Position numbers and translations under genes: made by a program
In this document: positions 1 through 8,819 of the stretch, in pieces
How the letters are laid out: each line of letters opens with the position of its first letter
Position numbering within the stretch: position 1 is the first letter of the stretch
Assembly: GCF_005405345.1 (NCBI RefSeq)
Contig: NZ_BJDW01000009.1
Coordinates: 62,001-126,000 of the forward strand
Source of the DNA: Enterococcus viikkiensis
GTDB lineage: Bacteria > Bacillota > Bacilli > Lactobacillales > Enterococcaceae
Reading direction: 5' to 3'
Length of the DNA: 64,000 nucleotides
The notes under the pieces: generated by a model
What the model saw: the letters and a program-made list of their open reading frames with translations, nothing else
Database searches by the model: none
Told to the model about the DNA's origin: nothing

Positions 1-145
1 TTACTGAGAATGTTGTAAAATAGAGCGTAATTCTACTAATTTTTTTGAAAAAAAGAAGAAATCGCTTTATTTTTCATCTAGATTATTCTAAAATAGATGT
101 TGTAGTGTATTTTACGTAGAATTGTTGGTAAGGAGGACAAACGAC

Positions 146-1369
146 ATGACAGATTTAGAACAAAATTCAATAGACAACGAAAATGTTTCCATGGAAGCAG
201 CAATGGAGAGCGTGCATGAAGTAAAAGTTGGCGATATTGTTAAAGGTGAGGTGCTCGCCTTAGAAGATAAACAAGTGATCGTTGGTATTGAAGGTGCGGG
301 AGTAGAAGGTGTAGTTCCGGCCAAAGAACTTTCAACATTGCCTGTTGAAGATCTCAATGATGAAGTCAAGGTTGGCGATATTCTTGATTTAGTCGTTATC
401 TCTTCTATCGGAAAAGACAAAGAAAATGGAAGCTATCTTCTTTCTAAACGTCGCCTAGATGCGAAGAAAGTTTGGGAAGACATCGAGCAAGAATTCCAAG
501 ACGGAAAAATTATCGAAGCACCGGTTACAAGCAGCGTGAAAGGCGGTCTTGTTGTTGATGTGGGCGTTCGTGGTTTTGTTCCAGCATCAATGATCGATGA
601 TCATTTCGTTGATGATTTTTCAGTCTACACTGGAAAAACATTGAAATTTAAAATTATTGAAATCGAACCCTCTGAAAATCGTTTGATCTTGTCTCATAAA
701 GCGGTGGTAGAAGCTGAAAGAGCTGAGAAGAAAAAAGAAATCTTGGCAGATCTATATGAAGGTCAAGTCATCAAAGGCCAAGTTGCCCGTTTGACAGACT
801 TTGGGGCCTTCGTTGATCTTGGTGGAATCGATGGTTTAGTTCACGTATCAGAGATTTCTCACAGTCACGTAGCAAAACCAGCAGATGTCTTGAGCGTGGG
901 TGATGAAGTTGAAGTACAAGTCTTGTCGGTTGATCCTGAAAAGGAACGGATCTCCTTGTCGATCAAAGCCAATTTACCTGGACCTTGGACCGACATCGAA
1001 GAAAAAGCTGCACCAGGTTCTGTGCTTGAAGGAACAGTGAAACGGTTGACAAGCTTTGGTGCCTTTGTTGAAATTTTCCCAGGGGTTGAAGGCTTAGTCC
1101 ACATTTCTCAAATTTCACATAAACATATTGCCACTCCTCATGAGGTATTACACGAAGGGGATCAGGTCCAAGTAAAAGTCTTGGAAGTTCATCCTGAAGA
1201 TCATCGTGTTGCTCTTTCTATCAAAGCTTTGGAAGAAAAACCAGAAGAAGCAAAAGAAGAGCCAGCTGAAGAAGAACATTATGAATTGCCAGAAGAAAAT
1301 ACTGGCTTCACCATGGGTGATATTTTAGGCGATGCATTGAAAAACGACGACTCAGAAGAACAAGAGTAA
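146..1369 (+). CDS. rpsA: 30S ribosomal protein S1 homologue (four S1 domains)
   Basis: Protein of 407 residues with four successive S1 OB-fold RNA-binding repeats (about residues 25-95, 110-178, 197-267 and 283-353), each with the GxV and FGAFV or RGFVPAS signatures. An acidic Glu-rich tail follows. The four-repeat form is usual in Firmicutes (YpfD type), shorter than the six-repeat E. coli protein, and is expected to bind mRNA at the 30S subunit. The ATG at 146 is chosen over the upstream TTG at 122 because AAGGAGGAC sits just before it. It lies upstream of der, as in Bacillus and Enterococcus, and ends at a strong terminator. Confidence 0.95.
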   Translation: MTDLEQNSIDNENVSMEAAMESVHEVKVGDIVKGEVLALEDKQVIVGIEGAGVEGVVPAKELSTLPVEDLNDEVKVGDILDLVVISSIGKDKENGSYLLSKRRLDAKKVWEDIEQEFQDGKIIEAPVTSSVKGGLVVDVGVRGFVPASMIDDHFVDDFSVYTGKTLKFKIIEIEPSENRLILSHKAVVEAERAEKKKEILADLYEGQVIKGQVARLTDFGAFVDLGGIDGLVHVSEISHSHVAKPADVLSVGDEVEVQVLSVDPEKERISLSIKANLPGPWTDIEEKAAPGSVLEGTVKRLTSFGAFVEIFPGVEGLVHISQISHKHIATPHEVLHEGDQVQVKVLEVHPEDHRVALSIKALEEKPEEAKEEPAEEEHYELPEENTGFTMGDILGDALKNDDSEEQE

Positions 1370-1384
1370 GTAACGAATGATTGA

Positions 1385-1411
1385 AGACGTGCCACGTGCA
1401 CGTCTTTTTTT
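1385..1411 (+). terminator. Intrinsic terminator of rpsA
   Basis: An 8-bp perfect stem, AGACGTGC with GCACGTCT, and a 5-nt loop are followed by a run of seven T residues, 15 nt after the rpsA stop codon. Confidence 0.9.
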
Positions 1412-1750
1412 ATTTTTAAGAAAATATGAATGAAAAAGCACTCCTTCCCTTGCAAGAAGGACTTTTCTTAGTTAAACTAAGGAGAATTTGAAAAAAGAGA
1501 GCCAGCTGCTAATTTTGCTCCTTATGTTTTATAGGAGAGCGAAAGGATAGGTAATGGAAGCGAAGAATAGATTTTGTGGAAATTTATGCCAATCATTTGA
1601 TATTACACTAATTTTTAAAGTATGTTTTGCTAACGGAACGCCAAGTTGAAGCTTGGTGAATAGCTATACTAAAATAAGTAGTTACTATGAGCCTCCAGCT
1701 CATTTTTTTTGAACGAATCATTAGATTAATAGGAACGAGGGAATCAAATT
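1412..1750. other. Intergenic leader region upstream of der
   Basis: No protein gene is visible. The stretch holds a weak hairpin (TCCTTC/GAAGGA, 1443-1460), a 15-bp palindrome (CTTAGTTAAACTAAG, 1467-1481), a possible promoter (TTGATA 1597-1602, 18-nt spacer, TATGTT 1621-1626), a small hairpin (CCAAG/CTTGG, 1641-1656) and a terminator at 1687-1710. A short RNA of about 80 nt or an attenuated der leader would fit this order. Which one applies cannot be decided here. Confidence 0.45.
1687..1710 (+). terminator. Terminator or attenuator just upstream of der
   Basis: The stem ATGAGC/GCTCAT with a 5-nt loop runs straight into eight T residues. It lies 40 nt before the der start, so it ends either a small upstream transcript or a fraction of der transcripts. 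Confidence 0.75.
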
Positions 1751-3061
1751 ATGTCAAATCCTACAATTGCCATCGTTGGGCGTCCCAATGTCGGTAAGTC
1801 AACGTTGTTTAATCGAATTGCCGGTGAACGTATTTCAATTGTTGAAGATACTCCCGGTGTTACCCGCGACCGCATCTATGCCAAAGGCGAATGGTTGGAC
1901 CATGAATTTTCAATCATTGATACTGGCGGGATCGATATCGGTGACGAACCATTTATGGAACAAATCAAGCAACAAGCACAAATTGCGATTGATGAAGCCG
2001 ATGTTATTTTACTAGTTGCTAGCGGTAAAGAAGGCGTGACTGATGCGGACGAAGCGGTTGCAAAAATCTTGTATCGTAGTAAAAAGCCAGTGATCTTAAT
2101 GGTTAATAAAGTAGATAATCCGGAAATGCGGAATGAAATTTATGAATTCTATTCATTAGGCTTAGGTGAACCCTATCCTGTTTCAGGTAGTCATGGTCTT
2201 GGTCTTGGAGATGTTCTAGACGAAGCTGTGAAACATTTTCCAGCAGAAAATGACGAAGAGGAAGACGAGTCAATTAAATTTAGTTTGATTGGTCGTCCAA
2301 ATGTTGGAAAATCTTCGTTGATCAATGCGATTCTAGGGGAAGATCGAGTGATCGTTTCTGATATCGAAGGAACGACGCGTGATGCGATCGATACGAAATT
2401 CGTCGGTGAGAATGGACAAGAATTTACAATGATCGATACTGCTGGTATGCGTAAACGCGGGAAAGTCTATGAAACTACCGAAAAGTATTCCGTCATGCGG
2501 GCGATGCGGGCAATTGATCGCTCTGATGTCGTACTTGTTGTTCTGAATGGTGAGGAAGGGATTCGTGAGCAGGACAAACGAATCGCCGGATACGCTCATG
2601 AAGCGGGACGTGGTGTGATCATCGTTGTTAATAAATGGGATCTAGTTAAAAAAGATACGAATACGATGAAAAAATTTGAAGAAGAGATTCGGGACGAATT
2701 TGCTTATTTAGACTATGCACCAATCGTATTTGTTTCAGCGATGACAAAACAGCGGTTAAATAAAATCCCGTTAATGATTGAAGAAGTTAGCATGAATCAA
2801 AACTTGCGTATTCCATCTTCTGTGTTGAATGACATTATTATGGATGCGGTAGCGATTAATCCGACTCCGACAGATAAAGGCAAACGCTTGAAGATTTTCT
2901 ATGCGACACAAGTTGCAGTTAAGCCGCCGACTTTTGTGGTTTTCGTGAATGAAGAGGAATTGATGCATTTTTCTTACGCTCGCTTCTTAGAAAACCAAAT
3001 TCGAAAGGCCTTTGAGTTTGAAGGAACACCGATTAAAATCATCCCTCGACGGAGAAAATAA
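1751..3061 (+). CDS. der: Ribosome biogenesis GTPase Der (EngA)
   Basis: Protein of 436 residues, the normal length for Der. Two tandem Era-type GTPase domains each show P-loop GRPNVGKS (about residues 9-16 and 183-190), DTxG (DTGG; DTAG) and NKxD (NKVD; NKWD). A C-terminal KH-like domain ends in a basic stretch. Der acts in maturation of the 50S subunit and is normally essential. The ATG is preceded by AGGAACGAGGG. The gene stands between rpsA and hup, a conserved Firmicutes order, and its transcription may be influenced by the terminator immediately upstream. Confidence 0.97.
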   Translation: MSNPTIAIVGRPNVGKSTLFNRIAGERISIVEDTPGVTRDRIYAKGEWLDHEFSIIDTGGIDIGDEPFMEQIKQQAQIAIDEADVILLVASGKEGVTDADEAVAKILYRSKKPVILMVNKVDNPEMRNEIYEFYSLGLGEPYPVSGSHGLGLGDVLDEAVKHFPAENDEEEDESIKFSLIGRPNVGKSSLINAILGEDRVIVSDIEGTTRDAIDTKFVGENGQEFTMIDTAGMRKRGKVYETTEKYSVMRAMRAIDRSDVVLVVLNGEEGIREQDKRIAGYAHEAGRGVIIVVNKWDLVKKDTNTMKKFEEEIRDEFAYLDYAPIVFVSAMTKQRLNKIPLMIEEVSMNQNLRIPSSVLNDIIMDAVAINPTPTDKGKRLKIFYATQVAVKPPTFVVFVNEEELMHFSYARFLENQIRKAFEFEGTPIKIIPRRRK

Positions 3062-3147
3062 AGCATTTTATCATACTTTTATTTTTGTGACAATCATTTT
3101 TCTTAAATGCTAAAACAACCATGAATTTTATGTCATTAATAGCTAAA

Positions 3148-3167
3148 AACCTTGCTATCACAAGGTT
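3148..3167 (+). other. Hairpin upstream of hup
   Basis: Inverted repeat AACCTTG/CAAGGTT with a 6-nt loop. No T-run follows, so it is not an obvious terminator. It lies 131 nt before the hup start and may be a leader structure or operator. Confidence 0.35.
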
Positions 3168-3297
3168 CATATGCTATCGTTATAACAGAATATTGACCAA
3201 ATCAATATTTCAAAGCTGATGATTGGACCACTCAATTATCAGTCGATGTTTTAAACATCATTACTCATTACTCATTTCTCAGGAGGTGAATTCATTC

Positions 3298-3573
3298 ATG
3301 GCAAACAAAGCAGAATTGATCGAAAAAGTTGCAGCAGCTACTGACTTAACTAAGAAAGACGCTACCGCTGCTGTCGATGCTGTATTTTCAACGATCCAAG
3401 GCGCATTAGCTGACGGTGAAAAAGTTCAGTTGATCGGCTTCGGTAACTTTGAAGTACGTGAACGTGCGGCCCGCAAAGGACGTAACCCACAAACTGGTGA
3501 AGAAATCGAAATTCCAGCTAGCAAAGTACCTGCATTCAAACCAGGTAAAGCGCTAAAAGATGCAGTTAAATAA
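3298..3573 (+). CDS. hup: DNA-binding protein HU
   Basis: Protein of 91 residues with the complete HU/IHF fold: N-terminal helices ([12 protein letters not shown]), the [18 protein letters not shown] arm and a conserved C-terminal [10 protein letters not shown] helix. HU is a histone-like dimer that bends DNA and compacts the nucleoid. The ATG at 3298 is selected because the SD AGGAGGTGA lies at 3281-3289. The longer reading frame from 3223 adds 25 residues unlike any HU N-terminus. A strong terminator follows. As the sole HU seen here it is probably essential and highly expressed. Confidence 0.97.
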   Translation: MANKAELIEKVAAATDLTKKDATAAVDAVFSTIQGALADGEKVQLIGFGNFEVRERAARKGRNPQTGEEIEIPASKVPAFKPGKALKDAVK

Positions 3574-3583
3574 TTGCAACGAT

Positions 3584-3627
3584 AAACCCGTTGGGGCTCT
3601 TGGGCTCTGACGGGTTTGTTTTGTTTT
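3584..3627 (+). terminator. Terminator of hup
   Basis: The 8-bp stem AAACCCGT/ACGGGTTT encloses an 18-nt loop and is followed by the T-rich tract TTTGTTTTGTTTTG. Confidence 0.8.
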
Positions 3628-3865
3628 GAAAAGAAGAGAAACGGACCAAATAGCGACTGTTACAAATGCTTTTCTTCTAAGAGCGTTCACGCCATTTTGT
3701 TATCAATGAACCAGCTACTCGAATATGTAGCAATCCATTAATTATTGCTTATTTCTAAGTAAATGGGTTATTTAACAAGGTTTTTAACTTATATTTTATT
3801 TTACGAAAAGTTCTACATAGGATAAACTTGAATTAGGAGAAAAAGTAGCGAAAGAAGGGGAAGCG

Positions 3866-4573
3866 ATGTCGGAGGAGCGACTATTTTATGTTGAACAGAA
3901 TGATTCTTGGCATTCATATGAATTTCTAGCAAGAAGACAGCATGATCCTAAGTGGCGTCAAGCCTTTATAGAGGCGGATGCTTTATTAGAACAAGAAGAA
4001 AAGAAGAAGAAGCGGCGTAATTTTATTATATTGTTGTTCTCTGTTCCAGTGGTGATACTCGGAATGTTAGTGGGTTTCTATTTTTATGGCTCTGGTGGGG
4101 AAGAAGCAATTCCTCAACGAGCGCTATCATTGACGGAAGCGACCTCTTCTACCTCAAGTGCTTCGGCGGAACCAATAGAAACACAAGATACCTCAAGTGT
4201 TGGAGAGGTGTTAGTCACACCGTGGGGAGAACAGGTTACGGTGTTGCGGGTTTTATCAAACGGACAGCGGGTGATCCAGGAAGCCCCGTCACCTTCAGAT
4301 TTGAATAATGATGGGGTACTGACATATGAGGAGTTGTCGCGTGTAGAAGAAGAGGCCAATCAACAATACCAACAGCCTGTGACGCAGCAAGACCAACACA
4401 ATCAACAGCAAGTACCACAACAGACCGTACCAAGTCAAAGTCAACAGCAACCCAATTCACCACCTACTTCTAGTCAGCAAGGGACTCAGCCGGAAAACCA
4501 ACCACAACAAAATCAGTCGCAAATTCAACAACCGGAAGCAAGTCCCCCGCAAGGTTCAACGGCAAATCAATAA
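3866..4573 (+). CDS. Single-pass membrane protein with EF-hand-like loop and Gln-rich tail
   Basis: Not recognised as a named family. The 235-residue protein has a charged N-terminal part (residues 1-51) ending in a KKKKRR cluster, one membrane segment (about 53-74) and a Ser/Thr-rich linker. A small folded stretch (about 113-160) contains DLNNDGVLTYEE (145-156), which fits the EF-hand calcium-loop consensus. A Gln/Pro/Asn-rich tail runs to the end. The basic cluster before the membrane segment predicts an inside N-terminus and an extracellular C-terminal part. The start is supported by GAAGGGGAAGCG before the ATG. It appears monocistronic, between hup and the ypiA-ypiB operon. A role at the cell surface is inference. 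Confidence 0.8.
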   Translation: MSEERLFYVEQNDSWHSYEFLARRQHDPKWRQAFIEADALLEQEEKKKKRRNFIILLFSVPVVILGMLVGFYFYGSGGEEAIPQRALSLTEATSSTSSASAEPIETQDTSSVGEVLVTPWGEQVTVLRVLSNGQRVIQEAPSPSDLNNDGVLTYEELSRVEEEANQQYQQPVTQQDQHNQQQVPQQTVPSQSQQQPNSPPTSSQQGTQPENQPQQNQSQIQQPEASPPQGSTANQ

Positions 4574-4632
4574 ATTGCTAAGTTCGAAGGTTTTTGAGCT
4601 TTTGAATCAGTAAAGAAATAAAACTTCACGAG

Positions 4633-4664
4633 CCTTTCGCAGATTTGTTGCGAGAGGTTTTTTT
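4633..4664 (+). terminator. Terminator after the EF-hand-like membrane protein gene
   Basis: Stem CCTTTCGCA/TGCGAGAGG (one G-T pair) with a 7-nt loop, followed by seven T residues. Confidence 0.85.
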
Positions 4665-4698
4665 GTAGTATAAAATGAAAATAAGCGAGGTGTTGGAA

Positions 4699-5751
4699 AT
4701 GGAAGTACGCTATCGAAACAGTAAATTTGAAATACCGGTTACTTATGGCGAGACAGTGGCCTCCATGATGCGAAAGAAGGACTTAACCAACAAACAGATC
4801 CTTTTTTGCGGCAACCAGCGTTATTATGATTTATTTGCGGAGAAGCTGCGACAATTTATTCCTAAAACTAGTGATCATGAATGGTATATCACACCGAACA
4901 ATCGATATTGTAACACGATGAATAATTTTCAGGAATTGACTCGTTTTTTAGAGCGATTCCGTGGATCAAAGCAGGCGATTTTCTTCGGTATTGGAAATGA
5001 AGGAGTGATGGAGCTAGTGGCTTTCACTCAGCACGTTACACCAATCAAAGCTGAGTTATGTCTACTACCGGTCTCCTTACGTTCTTTTGCGCAGAGTTTA
5101 TCTTTTGTGGACCAAATCGTTTCCGATAAGACGATGATGACAGTAATGGAAATCACTGAAGCACCTCAAAGTATTTTATTTGATCATACGTTGGCGGATC
5201 AGCAAACGACAGGTAAAATGGTCGATTTATTGACGTTGATCCGTTGCGGGATTGTTTGCGATTATTCCTTTTTACAAAGTTTATACCTGAACTTTCCAAC
5301 AAGAGAGGAGCTACTGCAACAATCCTTTGCCGCCTTTAGTGAGACTTTATTAAATTATTATGGGACTCATAGTGAACAATTACGTCATTTTGGCAAGACC
5401 TTTGAGCGGGCTTTTTTTCAAACAGAAAACGGCTCCTTATTGTCGAATAGCATGAAGACAATGTTTGGGTTGCTCTTTGAATTGTCGTGGAATGTTGTTG
5501 CAGGTAATGTTCATTTCAATTTTAAAAATTTTATGATATGGTTGGTGCGATTAGGATTTCCAATCATTGTGCCAGCGGGAATCTCGTTGGCTGATTATGG
5601 TCAGCAGATTATTGTATTAGCCGAGGAGCAACCGTTGTTAGGGTTGAACCAAATCGGCGAAGTCGGGGCTGAAAAAATTCCGACACAAAGAGAATTGCTT
5701 CAGACCTTTGAAGTGTATCAAAAAATCGTCACAGAGATCAGGGGAGAATAG
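4699..5751 (+). CDS. Degenerate 3-dehydroquinate synthase (AroB)-like protein
   Basis: Protein of 350 residues whose order of motifs follows AroB, but with key positions changed. The NAD loop GGGVVGDLAGF appears as GNEGVMELVAF (about 4993-5025). The segment holding the metal-binding Glu (FAEVIKYG) reads LLTLIRCG (5230-5253). The NFGHTxGHA segment reads HFGKTFERA (5386-5412). HGEAVA is replaced by SNSMKT (near 5446). By this reading all three metal ligands are lost, so dehydroquinate synthesis is unlikely. The gene abuts a YpiA-like TPR gene and ypiB. In B. subtilis aroB also lies a short way upstream of ypiA-ypiB, so this may be an AroB relic given a new role. The ATG at 4699 has AGCGAGGTG before it. 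The ATG at 4675 has no SD and starts just after the terminator. Confidence 0.7.
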   Translation: MEVRYRNSKFEIPVTYGETVASMMRKKDLTNKQILFCGNQRYYDLFAEKLRQFIPKTSDHEWYITPNNRYCNTMNNFQELTRFLERFRGSKQAIFFGIGNEGVMELVAFTQHVTPIKAELCLLPVSLRSFAQSLSFVDQIVSDKTMMTVMEITEAPQSILFDHTLADQQTTGKMVDLLTLIRCGIVCDYSFLQSLYLNFPTREELLQQSFAAFSETLLNYYGTHSEQLRHFGKTFERAFFQTENGSLLSNSMKTMFGLLFELSWNVVAGNVHFNFKNFMIWLVRLGFPIIVPAGISLADYGQQIIVLAEEQPLLGLNQIGEVGAEKIPTQRELLQTFEVYQKIVTEIRGE

Positions 5752-6999
5752 ATGGCAAGTTATAGCGAAAAAATGCTAACAGCATTAAGAGAAGAAGAAT
5801 TATCCGAAGCGAATTTGATGTTTGAAGAAGCATTAAAAAAAGATTCGCCAGAATTATTGGCGAGTTTAGCGGAGGAATTACAAAGTTTAGGCTTTTTAGC
5901 CGAGACACAACGGATTTTAGAAAAATTATTGACGGACTTTCCTGAGGAGGATATGTTTTATCTTTCATTAGCTGAAATTGCGATTGAAGAAGACGATATT
6001 GATAAGGCCTTTGAATATTTGGAACAGATCCAGCCAGATAGCGAAAATTATTTAGAGAGCTTATTAGTGACGGCTGATCTTTATCAAGTGTTGGGAATTC
6101 CAGAAGTCAGCGAAGCGAAATTATTACAAGCTAAAACATTAGCGCCAGAAGAACCATTGATTACTTTTGCTTTAGCGGAATTGCATTTTTCTACCAATCA
6201 ATTAGGCGAGGCCATTAATGATTATGGACAACTGCAAAAGCAAGGGATCGATGAAATCGCCAATATATCGCTTGATGAACGAATTGGGTCAGCTTACAGT
6301 ATGATGGGAGGCTTTGAAGAAGCAATTCCATTTCTAGAACGAGCCTTAGAAAAAGAGCATACTTCCGATCGTTTATTCCAACTAGGCTTCACCTATTATC
6401 AGCTCCATGATCATCAAAAAGCCATCAATTATTTACAAGAATTAGAAACCCTTGATCCGCAATATCAAAGTGTTTATTATTATTTGACAGACAGTTTGAA
6501 GGAAGAAGAGCTGTTGGAAGAAGCTTTAGCTGTTGCTGAAAAGGGCATCAAAGAAAATCCCTATCAAGTTGAATTGCTGCATTTAGCCTCCGAGATCGCC
6601 TATCGTTTACGAGACAGTAAAAAGGCGGAGGAATTATTACAGCAAGCACTTGAAACAGGTGAGAAGACTGATGAAACGCTGTTAACGTTAAGTAATCTTT
6701 ATTTGAATGAAGAACAGCCGGATAAGGCAATCGAGATGATCAGTCAAATGGATGAAGAGGACAATCCTTATGCTGCTTGGAATCTGGCGCAAGCTTATAA
6801 TGAATTAGAAGATTTTGAAGCGTCAGGTACGTATTACAAGCAAGCCTATGAAGAGTTGGCTCATGAGCCAGATTTCTTAAAAGCTTACGGCCTCTTTTTA
6901 CGAGAAGACGGTCAAATAGAGTTGGCTCGCAAAGTTTTAACGAGTTACCTACAATTAGAGCCTGAAGATTTAGAGGTGCAATCCTTATTAGAAGAGTAG
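5752..6999 (+). CDS. TPR-repeat protein, YpiA-like
   Basis: Protein of 415 residues made almost entirely of tetratricopeptide helices. TPR-like units recur about every 34 residues, for example LGFTYYQLHDHQKAINYLQE and ALAVAEKGIKENPYQVELL. There is no signal peptide or membrane segment, so it should be a cytoplasmic scaffold. The start codon directly follows the stop of the AroB-like gene, and ypiB follows 12 nt after its own stop, so the three genes are almost certainly one operon. In Bacillus ypiA and ypiB are paired in the same way. The partners of the TPR array are unknown, and the AroB-like product is an obvious candidate. Confidence 0.85.
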   Translation: MASYSEKMLTALREEELSEANLMFEEALKKDSPELLASLAEELQSLGFLAETQRILEKLLTDFPEEDMFYLSLAEIAIEEDDIDKAFEYLEQIQPDSENYLESLLVTADLYQVLGIPEVSEAKLLQAKTLAPEEPLITFALAELHFSTNQLGEAINDYGQLQKQGIDEIANISLDERIGSAYSMMGGFEEAIPFLERALEKEHTSDRLFQLGFTYYQLHDHQKAINYLQELETLDPQYQSVYYYLTDSLKEEELLEEALAVAEKGIKENPYQVELLHLASEIAYRLRDSKKAEELLQQALETGEKTDETLLTLSNLYLNEEQPDKAIEMISQMDEEDNPYAAWNLAQAYNELEDFEASGTYYKQAYEELAHEPDFLKAYGLFLREDGQIELARKVLTSYLQLEPEDLEVQSLLEE

Positions 7000-7011
7000 A
7001 GAGGTGAGAAG

Positions 7012-7560
7012 ATGATCGAGGTAGCTGAAAAACGTGAATTTCTTGTTTGGTTGATCAATAATGTGTCTTTTCAACGACGAGAAGTGATTTGGATTTTGAA
7101 CTACTTAATTAACCACGAAGCTATTTTACGGAATGTGCATATCGTTGAAGGGGCCTTAAATACGAAGCGCGGCATCGTTTTTCGTGATATCACCCAACGT
7201 GAAGATTCCATGGTGCTTACGGTAGAGGGTCAGCAGTTTACGAATAGTGATCAAATTTTTCATGAGATTCGGTTGCATTGGCAGCAGCCTTTGTACTTAG
7301 AGTGTGTTTTCCCAAATTCTTGGCAAAATGCTCAATATTTATTGGTCTTGGAGGATAATCCTGAAAACTCTTGGAACGATACTGTCAGCGAAGAGATCGT
7401 ATTAGAGGTGGAGAATTATTTGAAGCGTCAAGAGAAAGAAGCGCAAGCAGACTTGCTGAAGAAGCAAATTGATCTCGCTTTAGAAGATGGAGATAAAGAG
7501 TCGTTTTTGATTCTATCCGATGAATTGAATCGATTGAAATTAGCGTTATTCGACAAATAA
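7012..7560 (+). CDS. ypiB: YpiB family protein (UPF0302)
   Basis: Protein of 182 residues matching the UPF0302/YpiB family. The N-terminal KREFLVWLINNVSFQRREV region and a WILNYL helix are characteristic, and a short C-terminal domain (about residues 140-182) holds the QIDLALEDGDKESFLILSDEL segment. It is cytoplasmic and its molecular function is not established. SD GAGAGGTGAG precedes the ATG. It is the last gene of the AroB-like/TPR/ypiB operon and ends at a strong terminator. Confidence 0.9.
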   Translation: MIEVAEKREFLVWLINNVSFQRREVIWILNYLINHEAILRNVHIVEGALNTKRGIVFRDITQREDSMVLTVEGQQFTNSDQIFHEIRLHWQQPLYLECVFPNSWQNAQYLLVLEDNPENSWNDTVSEEIVLEVENYLKRQEKEAQADLLKKQIDLALEDGDKESFLILSDELNRLKLALFDK

Positions 7561-7568
7561 ATGGTCTT

Positions 7569-7601
7569 AGCAAGTAGCGAGCAATCCTACTTGCTTTTTT
7601 T
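7569..7601 (+). terminator. Terminator of the ypiB operon
   Basis: The 9-bp perfect stem AGCAAGTAG/CTACTTGCT is followed by a run of T residues. Confidence 0.9.
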
Positions 7602-7764
7602 AATGACAACAGGAGTCGTTGAATGATGTTAAGTCCTAGTTAGGATTCTAGTGCCGTTGTATTGCGAAAAATCTTTGTCTTGTAAGCGGAGGAAAATGTT
7701 AAAAAAAACTACTCGAACGACAGAAGACGTACTTAACGGGGGACTAATAAAAGGAGACCATGAT

Positions 7765-7813
7765 CAAAACAAAAAGGAATTTCCACGATGAGTGAAAATT
7801 CCTTTTTGTTTTG
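7765..7813 (-). terminator. Terminator of yitT, palindromic
   Basis: An 18-bp perfect inverted repeat (CAAAACAAAAAGGAATTT with its complement) and a 13-nt loop lie 1 nt beyond the yitT stop codon. The AT-rich outer arms supply T-tracts on both strands, so it could also stop plus-strand transcription. Confidence 0.85.
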
Positions 7814-7814
7814 T

Positions 7815-8705
7815 TTAAGTCGTTCGTTTCAAGGTGAAGCGGCGGCGTTGCGGTCTCAAGTAGGTGAAACCTTCTCCTTCAACGTCATGAACATTGCTGA
7901 TTAAGATAAACGCTTTTTCATCAACGGAGTGAACTAATTTTTTAACCTCGTTAATCTCCTGTTGTGAAACTACGATATAAACGATCCGTTTCATTTCAGA
8001 AGAAAAGCCGCCTTCACCATGAAGGTAGGTTACCCCACGCTCTAGATGAGACATTAATAGTTCTGCGATTACATTGCTTTCATTGGTGATAATCATGACA
8101 CCCTTAGCTGCATACCCTCCAGAAGAAAGAATGTCTACGACGCGACTGAATACGAAAGAAACAATCAAGGTGTACATCATGCGTTTCAAATCTAGATAAG
8201 TCAATGAACAAATTAAAACAATAATATCAAAAACTAATAAAGATTTTCCCATCGTCAGGCCGAATTTCTGTTCCAAAATACGGGCAATCACGTCTGCTCC
8301 ACCTGTTGTCCCACCGTATCGATAAACTAATCCGCTTCCAAATCCGGCGAATAAACCCGCTAAAATCGAGACGATAAACAAGTCATGGTCTAAATTGATT
8401 GTAAATGGCACACGTTGCCAAATCCATAAGAAAATGGATAAACAAACCGTACCTAAAATGGTGTAATAAAAAGAACGTTTCCCCAAAATTTTTCCACCGA
8501 TTAAAATCAAAGGTATATTAATAATTAGTGTTGTATACGCAGGATCGATCCCAAACAAGGCGCGAATAATCAAGGTAATACCAGTAACGCCACCTTCTGC
8601 TAAATGGTTGGCAATATTCAAGTAAACCAATCCAAAGGCATATATGGCTGTACCCACCACAATAAATAAAATTTCCTTAATCCGTGTAGTCATAGTCGTT
8701 TCCAT
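7815..8705 (-). CDS. YitT family membrane protein (DUF161/DUF2179)
   Basis: Protein of 296 residues with about five to six hydrophobic segments in the first 200 residues, including the signature YRYGGTTGGADVIARIL. A cytoplasmic C-terminal DUF2179 domain covers about residues 205-285. This is the YitT architecture in both order and length. Members are inner-membrane proteins of unproven function, some suggested to be transporters. On the minus strand the ATG is preceded by GAAGGGGGTG. A second Met at residue 5 is less well placed. It is a single-gene unit, divergent from the mazG-like gene and closed by a long perfect hairpin. Confidence 0.9.
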   Translation of the reverse strand: METTMTTRIKEILFIVVGTAIYAFGLVYLNIANHLAEGGVTGITLIIRALFGIDPAYTTLIINIPLILIGGKILGKRSFYYTILGTVCLSIFLWIWQRVPFTINLDHDLFIVSILAGLFAGFGSGLVYRYGGTTGGADVIARILEQKFGLTMGKSLLVFDIIVLICSLTYLDLKRMMYTLIVSFVFSRVVDILSSGGYAAKGVMIITNESNVIAELLMSHLERGVTYLHGEGGFSSEMKRIVYIVVSQQEINEVKKLVHSVDEKAFILISNVHDVEGEGFTYLRPQRRRFTLKRTT

Positions 8706-8819
8706 ACGACACCCCCTTCAAATTTTGTCCTCATCCAACATAGCACGAATTATAGATTGTTACAACAACATGATAGGAAAGAAAACTGTTTTTTGATAAG
8801 ATAGGTTTGAGGTGGTTTG

